Shown: positions 1 through 5,094 of the stretch, piece by piece
How the letters are laid out: every line of letters starts with the position of its first letter
How positions within the stretch are numbered: position 1 is the first letter of the stretch
DNA from: Nitrospirota bacterium
Lineage (GTDB): Bacteria; Nitrospirota; Nitrospiria; Nitrospirales; UBA8639
Length of the DNA: 5,094 bases
Assembly (NCBI GenBank): GCA_029881175.1
Contig: JAOUNC010000244.1
Location: 1-5,094 of the forward strand
Reading direction: 5' to 3'
Translations under genes and position numbers: made by a program
Notes under the pieces: generated by a model
Seen by the model: the letters and a program-made list of their open reading frames with translations, nothing else
Database searches by the model: none
Told to the model about the DNA's origin: nothing

Positions 1-25
1 AAACCCATACAACACACTTGTAGGT

Positions 26-1522
26 TCATCGTTTCCAGCGTGTGGTGCCATCGGGTCGGTCTTCGAGGATTATTCCTTGTTCGGCTAGTTCTTTTCTGAT
101 GGTATCAGCGGTAGAAAAATCTTTCTGAGCACGGGCTTCATTACGAAGCTGGATTTGTTGTTCAATCCATTCTTCTGTTGGGTCTACTAATTTAATGGTA
201 AGCGAAACTTTGCTAGTATGTTCAATCGTACTTTTAACAGTAGGAACTATTCCAAACTTCCAATCCCTTAAATCTATTTGAAAAATTCCTAGCGGTTCTC
301 CATATTTTTTGAAAATTTCTAGGATTTTTCCTTTTGTCTCTTTCGACACCCCCTTCACTAATAATTTATTTATTTCTCCACGAAGTTGGTGAAAGACGGC
401 CAACGCCTTGGGACTATTGAAATCATCATCCATGCTCTCGTGAAATTTATGCGAAAACTGCTTGAGGATCGACTCCAAATCTCCTTCACCTGCAGGCTGT
501 TCCTGAACTCCTGGCTCTTCTAAACGCTGGATTAATCCATAAATAGTATCCATCGCCGATTTGGCTTCAGGAAGAGATTGTTCAGAAAAGTTCAGATCGC
601 TTCGATAATGGGTGGATAAGAGGTAATAGCGCAGGCACTCACCGATTATCGCTTCAGAATCGGAAACGGAAGATTTATCTAAAATTTCTCGGATGGTGAA
701 AAAATTGCCAAGCGACTTAGACATTTTTTCTTTGTCGACGGTCACAAACCCGTTATGTACCCAATAGCGGGCAAATTCTTTTCCGGTATAAGCACAAGAT
801 TGAGCGATTTCATTTTCATGATGCGGGAAGATGAGATCCTTTCCACCTCCATGAATATCAAAAGTAGGACCTAACTCAGCTACCGACATCGCGGAACATT
901 CGATGTGCCAACCGGGACGGCCCTTTCCCCAAGGGCTGTCCCATCCAGGCTCTCCTTGCTTTGCGGCCTTCCACAAGGCAAAGTCCATTGGATCTTGTTT
1001 CCTTGTATCCACCTCAACTCTCGCACCAGCCTGTAGCTCTTCTAGATTTTTCCCGGATAGTTGGCCATAAAGAGCGAACTTCTTTACAGAAAAATACACA
1101 TCGCCTTCTAGCTGATAAGCTATGCCATTTTTCTCTAAGCCTTCGATCATGTTGAGAATATCCTGCATATGTTCGGTAGCTCGAGGCTCTGCAGTGGGTT
1201 TGGTAATGCCCAATGCTCCCATATCTCGGTAAAAATTTTGAATATAGCGTTCGCTGATGTCATGCCAGGGGACATCTTCTTGTTTGGCACGATTTAATAT
1301 TTTGTCATCGATATCAGTGAAATTCCTCACATATTTCACTTGGTAGCCAGCAAATTCAAAATAGCGTCGGATCATGTCGAAAGTCAGTGCACTTCGAGCA
1401 TGGCCTAGATGGCAATCATCATAGACGGTCACGCCGCAGACGTACATGCTGACTTGCCCCGGGATCAACGGGACGAATACATCCTTTTTCTTGGTCTTGG
1501 TGTTATAGAGAACAATCGACAT
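26..1522 (-). CDS. cysS: Cysteinyl-tRNA synthetase (class I)
   Basis: Cytoplasmic enzyme that activates cysteine with ATP and charges tRNA-Cys. The 498-residue frame is complete (ATG to TGA) and carries the family hallmarks. The HIGH-type motif is HLGH at residues 38-41 and the KMSKS loop is at 266-270. The four residues expected to hold the active-site zinc are present: C29 (YVCGVTVYD), C209 (HIECSAMS), H234 and E238 (FPHHENEIAQS). The Rossmann catalytic core covers about residues 1-310, followed by a helical DALR-type tRNA-binding region and a C-terminal segment ending DRPDGTTRW, usual for the family. It is somewhat longer than the E. coli enzyme (461 aa), mainly through a variable stretch near residues 417-444. 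The start is supported by a Shine-Dalgarno GGGAG located inside the end of the upstream yqaA-like gene, whose stop lies only 3 bp before this ATG, so the two are very probably co-transcribed and translationally linked. Identification is secure. Confidence 0.98.
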   Translation of the reverse strand: MSIVLYNTKTKKKDVFVPLIPGQVSMYVCGVTVYDDCHLGHARSALTFDMIRRYFEFAGYQVKYVRNFTDIDDKILNRAKQEDVPWHDISERYIQNFYRDMGALGITKPTAEPRATEHMQDILNMIEGLEKNGIAYQLEGDVYFSVKKFALYGQLSGKNLEELQAGARVEVDTRKQDPMDFALWKAAKQGEPGWDSPWGKGRPGWHIECSAMSVAELGPTFDIHGGGKDLIFPHHENEIAQSCAYTGKEFARYWVHNGFVTVDKEKMSKSLGNFFTIREILDKSSVSDSEAIIGECLRYYLLSTHYRSDLNFSEQSLPEAKSAMDTIYGLIQRLEEPGVQEQPAGEGDLESILKQFSHKFHESMDDDFNSPKALAVFHQLRGEINKLLVKGVSKETKGKILEIFKKYGEPLGIFQIDLRDWKFGIVPTVKSTIEHTSKVSLTIKLVDPTEEWIEQQIQLRNEARAQKDFSTADTIRKELAEQGIILEDRPDGTTRWKR

Positions 1523-1525
1523 GGT

Positions 1526-2137
1526 TTACAGCTCTCCCGTAAAAGTCTTTTGGCTGAGTTTCTGCCCCTGATGTTTCACGATCCAAAAACCTAGGACCAG
1601 GAGAACAATGAATATGATAGAGAAGAGATTGAAATACTTTTCGATGATGTCTTTCATCCATGGGCCGAAGAATTGGATGGCACCCGCCACCAGAAAAAAA
1701 CGTCCGCCTCGGCTAACGATGGAGGCCACCATAAAGGTTTTGAAATCCACATAAAAGGCTCCGGCCCCTATTGTGAAGATTTTATAAGGAATTGGGGTAA
1801 ATCCGGCAATAAGAATCGCCCAGCCTTCATAACGTTGAAAATACTGATGCACAAGATCCATGCGATCTTGTCCCATGATTTTTTTCAAAACGGGCCGCCC
1901 ACCATACCACCCAATCCCATAGCCCAAAGCTCCCCCGACGACCGACCCAACTGTGGCCACCGTCGCATACCACCAGGCATTTCCAGGATTGCCCAAGGTG
2001 AGGGCTATCAATAACACATCAGGGGGAAGGGGGAAAAAAGAAGATTCGGCCAAGGCCAAGCTAAAAAGAGCCGGAATGCCATAAGGCGAATCGGCCCAGG
2101 AGAGCATCCAGTCATATAGTTGTTTAGCCCATTCCAT
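1526..2137 (-). CDS. DedA/YqaA-family membrane protein (VTT/SNARE-associated domain)
   Basis: Integral inner-membrane protein of 203 residues. It has the DedA-superfamily pattern: an acidic, proline-rich re-entrant motif (E31 then FFPLPPD 34-40), a glycine-rich stretch (GGALGYGIGWYGG, 68-80), a second re-entrant-like segment AGFTPIPYK (111-119), and SRGGRF (142-147). Hydrophobic segments lie near residues 20-48, 55-79, 106-130, 135-158 and 170-188. The TPIPYK form, in place of the R-x-x-P-x-x-R type motif of classical DedA proteins, points to the YqaA (COG1238) branch. Some DedA relatives flip undecaprenyl phosphate or phospholipids; the substrate of the YqaA branch is not established, so the role here is only inferred to be envelope lipid transport or membrane homeostasis. 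The ATG chosen is the first possible start after an in-frame TAG, but no Shine-Dalgarno precedes it. The gene lies 42 bp after surE and 3 bp before cysS, suggesting an operon. Confidence 0.88.
   Translation of the reverse strand: MEWAKQLYDWMLSWADSPYGIPALFSLALAESSFFPLPPDVLLIALTLGNPGNAWWYATVATVGSVVGGALGYGIGWYGGRPVLKKIMGQDRMDLVHQYFQRYEGWAILIAGFTPIPYKIFTIGAGAFYVDFKTFMVASIVSRGGRFFLVAGAIQFFGPWMKDIIEKYFNLFSIIFIVLLVLGFWIVKHQGQKLSQKTFTGEL
1532..1538 (-). promoter_or_regulatory. Ribosome binding site of cysS
   Basis: On the minus strand this reads GGGAGAG, about 9-11 nt before the cysS ATG at 1522. It lies inside the last codons of the upstream yqaA-like gene, which stops at 1526. It fixes the cysS start and suggests translational coupling between the two genes. 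Confidence 0.7.
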
Positions 2138-2179
2138 ATATTTGGAGAGAAATGCCTGGTGAATGATTGTCTAAAATCC

Positions 2180-3019
2180 CTACCTTGCAGCCTTGTCTAT
2201 GTTCACTTTAGCCCCTGGGCGAAGGGAGGAAACCGCAGGGGCTTTCGCTTGAGAAAGACTTTTCTCCCAACTCTTCAGTCGATTGAGCGCGGCATAATTC
2301 GTTAAATCCAAATGCAAGGGGGTCACGGAAACCTTTTTCATTTCCACGGCGTCATGATCTGACGGTTTTTCACGAGCCCACGATTGTCGTTCACCTGCAA
2401 TCCAATAATACACGCCTCCTCTAGGGTCGACCTTCTCTACTACCGGATCATGGTAGCGACGTTGGCTCAAACTAGTGAATTGAATACCAGCTATATTCTC
2501 TTTTTTCGCACCTGGGACATTCACATTGAGAACCGTTCCTTCGGGCAAGCCAGACTTCAAAATTCTCTCAGCCAGGCGTAACGCGAAATGCCCCGCTACG
2601 GCATAGGAGGCTTTCGAGCAATCTTCCAAGGAAATCGCTATGGACGGAATTCCATGGAGCATGCCTTCCAAGGCCCCAGCGACCGTGCCAGAATTCGTGA
2701 CGTCATCTCCAAGATTCCATCCTTTGTTGATCCCAGAGACCACCAATGTCGGCAAGGCCTCTTCCAGAAGTTTGCAAAGGGCTAACGTGACACAATCCGC
2801 CGGAGTCCCATTGACGGCGAACCACCGAGCCCGCATTTGCCGGAGACGCAATGGCTTATGCAAGGTCATCCCTCGTCCGACTGCATTTTGGGTTTTTTCT
2901 GGGGCCACCACCCACACTTCTCCCAAATTGGTCATGGCCTTGGCCAGAGCACGGATGCCAGGAGCATCAATACCATCATCGTTCGTGACAAGAATTCGTC
3001 TTGTTTTAGCAGAAAGCAT
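2180..3019 (-). CDS. surE: 5'/3'-nucleotidase SurE (stationary-phase survival protein)
   Basis: Cytoplasmic metal-dependent phosphatase that removes phosphate from nucleoside 5'- and 3'-monophosphates; some members also degrade short polyphosphate. Over 279 residues the frame shows the N-terminal signature ILVTNDDGIDAPGI (9-22) with metal-binding D14 and D15, VVAPE (37-41), NGTPADCV (70-77), and SGINKGWNLGDDVTNSGTVAGALEG (95-119) with the ligand N98 and the phosphate-contacting GT pair. At residue 45, where characterised SurE proteins place a metal-ligand Ser, this protein has Asn (QNAVGRGMT). The roughly 30-residue C-terminal tail after LNRLKSWEKSL is longer than in E. coli SurE (253 aa) and looks unstructured. 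The ATG at 3019 is the only sensible start, since the conserved strand begins eight residues later, but it has no clear Shine-Dalgarno. It follows a terminator and leads the surE-yqaA-cysS group. The proteobacterial partners pcm, nlpD and rpoS are absent. Confidence 0.96.
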   Translation of the reverse strand: MLSAKTRRILVTNDDGIDAPGIRALAKAMTNLGEVWVVAPEKTQNAVGRGMTLHKPLRLRQMRARWFAVNGTPADCVTLALCKLLEEALPTLVVSGINKGWNLGDDVTNSGTVAGALEGMLHGIPSIAISLEDCSKASYAVAGHFALRLAERILKSGLPEGTVLNVNVPGAKKENIAGIQFTSLSQRRYHDPVVEKVDPRGGVYYWIAGERQSWAREKPSDHDAVEMKKVSVTPLHLDLTNYAALNRLKSWEKSLSQAKAPAVSSLRPGAKVNIDKAAR

Positions 3020-3040
3020 AAGGTGCTGGGGGTTTGCGGA

Positions 3041-3081
3041 AGAAAGAGAAAAGCCCGCCCCAATAACTTTGGGACGGGCTT
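3041..3081 (-). terminator. Rho-independent terminator after the OFOR alpha gene
   Basis: A 12-bp stem with one internal mismatch (arms 3051-3062 and 3070-3081; AAGCCCGTCCCA on the transcript pairs with TGGGGCGGGCTT) closes a 7-nt loop. On the minus strand it is followed by a U-rich run (TTTTCTCTTTCTT). The T-run lies only on the minus-strand downstream side, so it terminates transcripts coming from the oxidoreductase genes. It sits between the alpha-subunit stop and the surE start. Confidence 0.85.
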
Positions 3082-3090
3082 ATCAATTTA

Positions 3091-3111
3091 CTCAATTGGT
3101 GGACAATTGAG
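3091..3111 (-). repeat. Perfect 8-bp inverted repeat abutting the alpha-subunit stop codon
   Basis: CTCAATTG, a 5-nt spacer (gtgga), then CAATTGAG. It begins directly after the TAA of the alpha gene on the minus strand and lies 9 bp before the main terminator hairpin. It has no T-run of its own. It may be an mRNA 3'-end stabilising hairpin, or a binding site for a regulator of surE; the sequence does not decide between these. Confidence 0.55.
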
Positions 3112-4458
3112 TTATATGCTTTTCATAAATTCTGCCACAGCCGCCGGATCTACCGCTCCCATAATTGCTGAAGGAGGAACAGTATTGGATTTTTTCCCGG
3201 TCAGACCACATTCTATTTCATCTGTAATCATTTCCACGGGCATGGACATCCCCCCATAGACATGTGGACCAGCCACAATCTTTGCGTTGGAGAATCCATA
3301 AATTGCGGTCGCCACATCTTTGGCCAACCATCCGATATAATTAAACTCGGGAATGACAATAAGCTTAGCTTTCGTACAAAGCTTCCTCAGTTCATTTGTT
3401 GGGAATGGTCGCAAGGAACGAATCTTGATCAATCCTGCCTTAATGCCTCTCTCCTTACATTGGCGCACCGCTTCACGGGATTGCGCTGCGGCACTGCCCG
3501 AAGCAATAAGGAGAACATCTGCTCCATCCACATCCTGTGCTTCTACCAATCCATCCATATATTGCTCAATATATTTCCTTGACCGTTCAACGCCAGCCCA
3601 AACTTCCTGCTGCCACACGGCGTGAATATTGTAGGCCATAAAATTCGATTTTTGAACTGGAGCATCACGGGACAATCGAGCCGGAGGATTTTCAGCATCT
3701 AACACAGGAACTGATCCTCGGTAAGGATCGCGAGCTGGTAACTTGAACCCCTTATCCGGCATCGAACAATATCCTCGAGCATGCGTCACAAAAAAACCAT
3801 CACAGCAGACACCTACTGGAAGCGTCACATCATTTTTTTCGCTGATAATAAAGCCCTTCATAATAAAATCGAACAGGTCCTGTTGATTTTCAGCATGGAA
3901 GACCAACATTCCGCTATTCAAAAGATAGGCAATTTCAATATTATCCGGTTGGATAGCCAACGGAGCATTGACGACTCTGCATGTAAACATGCAAACGGCA
4001 GGAAGACGGTGGCCAGCCCACGACACGATTGGTTCAAGACCTCGTAATGTTCCAGGACCAGCTGTGGCAGTAAAGGCTCGAACACCTGCGCGGGAGGCCC
4101 CAGCAATTGCGGACATCACTCCATATTCTTCTTCGCCTCGATAGAACTCCTTCACATAACCTTCGCCATACAAGACCCCAATTAATTGCAATGTTTCACT
4201 TTGTGGGGTAATGGGGTAGGCCACGGACATATCGACATTTGAGCGCCTCACCGCTTCTTTTGCACATTCACTCCCCGTAATAAATTCCCGTTCACGAGGA
4301 GCCTCAAAAAACATATAATCAGGGGAAACTACCACCTGACGTTTGGCGTCCCCATGAGGGTCTTTTCTTCCGCTATCAGCCTTTGGTGCTGCGGGAGCAC
4401 TCGTGATTGGATCACCTTGGGGATTGGTTTTAACTTCTGTTTCTAAACCTTCACTCAT
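3112..4458 (-). CDS. 2-oxoacid:ferredoxin oxidoreductase, alpha subunit (PorA/ForA type)
   Basis: Subunit of the thiamine-diphosphate, iron-sulfur enzyme that interconverts a 2-oxoacid plus CoA with acyl-CoA, CO2 and reduced ferredoxin; in reductive TCA cycle organisms it runs toward CO2 fixation. The 448 residues contain the pyrimidine-binding domain (POR_N, about 59-290) and the alpha-chain domain II (about 312-440; GADVLLIASGS 312-322, SLRPFP 348-353). YPITP (81-85) supplies T84 and FTCRVVNAP supplies R161, matching the Thr and Arg that hold pyruvate in Desulfovibrio africanus PFOR; E111 aligns with its catalytic Glu64. LPVGVCCDGFFVTH (213-226) is PorA-like. Whether the substrate is pyruvate or 2-oxoglutarate cannot be settled. 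The first 55 or so residues are a Pro/Ala/charged extension. The start has a good Shine-Dalgarno and lies 42 bp after the accessory-subunit gene. A terminator follows, and the beta and gamma subunits are not in the window. Confidence 0.93.
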   Translation of the reverse strand: MSEGLETEVKTNPQGDPITSAPAAPKADSGRKDPHGDAKRQVVVSPDYMFFEAPREREFITGSECAKEAVRRSNVDMSVAYPITPQSETLQLIGVLYGEGYVKEFYRGEEEYGVMSAIAGASRAGVRAFTATAGPGTLRGLEPIVSWAGHRLPAVCMFTCRVVNAPLAIQPDNIEIAYLLNSGMLVFHAENQQDLFDFIMKGFIISEKNDVTLPVGVCCDGFFVTHARGYCSMPDKGFKLPARDPYRGSVPVLDAENPPARLSRDAPVQKSNFMAYNIHAVWQQEVWAGVERSRKYIEQYMDGLVEAQDVDGADVLLIASGSAAAQSREAVRQCKERGIKAGLIKIRSLRPFPTNELRKLCTKAKLIVIPEFNYIGWLAKDVATAIYGFSNAKIVAGPHVYGGMSMPVEMITDEIECGLTGKKSNTVPPSAIMGAVDPAAVAEFMKSI

Positions 4459-4465
4459 AACTTTA

Positions 4466-4472
4466 TTCCCCT
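4466..4472 (-). promoter_or_regulatory. Ribosome binding site of the OFOR alpha gene
   Basis: The minus strand reads AGGGGAA, with 9 nt between the GGGG and the ATG at 4458. It supports the annotated start, and hence the N-terminal extension, over later Met codons such as M49. I see no convincing promoter in the 42-bp gap, so the gene is probably co-transcribed with the upstream one. Confidence 0.65.
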
Positions 4473-4500
4473 ATTGCTAAAGTAAAATTTCAACAGTCAC

Positions 4501-5094
4501 TTATGCTTCTTTTTGCATGTGCTCGGCTTTATGACCAAAGGCCGCCGCGTTTCCACTTGCAGGATCAACCGACAATCCAAAATCCAATGGATTGGTGTGG
4601 GTTTTGCCGTCATGAACTCTAGACTGTAGACCAGTAAAACGGACATTCTCGCCATTTTCTGACAATTTAATTCCCATTTCTTCCCGTACCCGTTTGAAGA
4701 CAGCCGCAACACGTCGAATCTTTGCCGCATCAGAATCTCTTACGGTAAACATGGCATCCTCATGACCTTGTTCCGCACAGATAGCCGAAGTCCAGCAGTT
4801 GGTTCCAGCTCGAATCATTTTGAGAGTCAAATTAGCGTAGTGACAATGCACTCCGATAAAAATACAGGCCTCAATCTTATTCCCCCATATCGTCAGATTA
4901 GGATGATTCGGATTGATAACTTCTTCCGGCTCAACCTTAGGGTACTTGGGGCGATAATCCGGCATAGGGATGACAAGTACTTCAGGTAATTGGGCGGCTA
5001 GCTCTAATACAGCCCTAGCCTTATCCGCAGCATGATCATTCCAATTCCACAACACCAACGGACCAGGGAAAATGGTTGCATTTTTGCGCGTCAA
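4501..5094 (-). CDS. Accessory (non-ferredoxin) subunit of a multi-subunit 2-oxoacid:ferredoxin oxidoreductase, 5' end at window edge
   Basis: At least 197 residues, ending in TAA. The frame is open to the very end of the window. Its last in-window codon (5094-5092) is TTG, which could be the true start or an internal Leu, so completeness is undetermined. The protein opens with ATIFPGPLVLWNWNDHAADKARAVLELAAQLP, then EACIFIGVHCHYANLTLKMIRAGTNCWTSAIC, a layout recalling the Rossmann-like epsilon subunit of archaeal CO dehydrogenase/acetyl-CoA synthase (CO_dh family). Proteins of this kind are, to my recollection, encoded beside alpha subunits of five-subunit OFORs in Nitrospira and Aquificales. 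There are no CxxCxxC ferredoxin motifs, but four Cys (77, 84, 100, 106, counting from the TTG) and His 83, 85 and 111 cluster in the middle. The C-terminal third (from about residue 150) looks loosely structured. Its place just upstream of alpha suggests a structural or assembly partner of the complex. Catalytic function is unknown. Confidence 0.72.
   Translation of the reverse strand: MTRKNATIFPGPLVLWNWNDHAADKARAVLELAAQLPEVLVIPMPDYRPKYPKVEPEEVINPNHPNLTIWGNKIEACIFIGVHCHYANLTLKMIRAGTNCWTSAICAEQGHEDAMFTVRDSDAAKIRRVAAVFKRVREEMGIKLSENGENVRFTGLQSRVHDGKTHTNPLDFGLSVDPASGNAAAFGHKAEHMQKEA

Noticed and set aside
1..25. An ATG on the minus strand at 8-6 that could start the gene after cysS
   Set aside because: Only three codons fit in the window and no Shine-Dalgarno precedes it, so no gene can be supported.
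191..274. Variable stretch in CysS (about residues 417-444) as an inserted domain
   Set aside because: It is short, and this part of bacterial CysRS varies in length; there is no sign of a separate domain.
1673..2014. Plus-strand open frame of 113 codons opposite the yqaA-like gene
   Set aside because: It is fully antisense to a clear membrane protein and has no family features; it is explained by the codon composition of the real gene.
2640..3110. Plus-strand open frame of 156 codons opposite surE, and a second of 140 codons at 2837-3259
   Set aside because: They lie antisense to surE and the alpha gene, show no recognisable domain or ribosome binding site, and their composition (many Arg, Pro, Ser, Thr) is typical of a shadow of a real gene.
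4459..4500. TTGAAA in the gap before the alpha gene as a possible -35 box
   Set aside because: No acceptable -10 box at 16-18 bp spacing; the gap is short and co-transcription is simpler.
4497..4730. Minus-strand 77-codon frame overlapping the OFOR accessory subunit
   Set aside because: It lies in another frame inside a conserved-looking protein, with no domain signal.

Overview
This window holds five genes, all on the minus strand and so transcribed from high to low coordinates. In transcription order they are: an accessory subunit of a 2-oxoacid:ferredoxin oxidoreductase (OFOR; 5' end at the window edge), the OFOR alpha subunit, SurE (5'-nucleotidase), a DedA/YqaA-type membrane protein, and cysteinyl-tRNA synthetase (CysS). 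Coding density is very high and the longest gap between genes is 92 bp. No RNA gene, mobile element, CRISPR array, origin or prophage signal was seen.

Organism: the multi-subunit OFOR, pairing a separate alpha chain with a small subunit that lacks ferredoxin motifs, resembles the five-subunit enzymes of Aquificales and Nitrospira, which drive CO2 fixation by the reductive TCA cycle. With a base composition near 50% GC by eye, a bacterium of the Nitrospirota (a Nitrospira-like nitrite oxidiser of the lower-GC kind) is my best guess. It is inferred from protein character only.

Layout: 5094-4501 and 4458-3112 form the 3' part of an OFOR operon. The alpha chain has a Shine-Dalgarno sequence 42 bp after the upstream gene. 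Directly after its stop codon come two tandem hairpins, the second a good Rho-independent terminator (3041-3081), so the OFOR operon appears to end with alpha. The beta (thiamine diphosphate) and gamma subunits are not in the window. From 3019 to 26 lies a second cluster, surE - yqaA-like - cysS, with gaps of 42 bp and 3 bp. It looks like one housekeeping transcription unit (nucleotide phosphatase, envelope lipid transporter-like protein, aminoacyl-tRNA synthetase).

I found no clear undescribed multi-gene system. The items most worth a second look are the SurE variant with Asn at the usual metal-ligand Ser, the Cys/His-rich accessory OFOR subunit, the terminal placement of the alpha gene, and the compact surE upstream region with no visible ribosome binding site.
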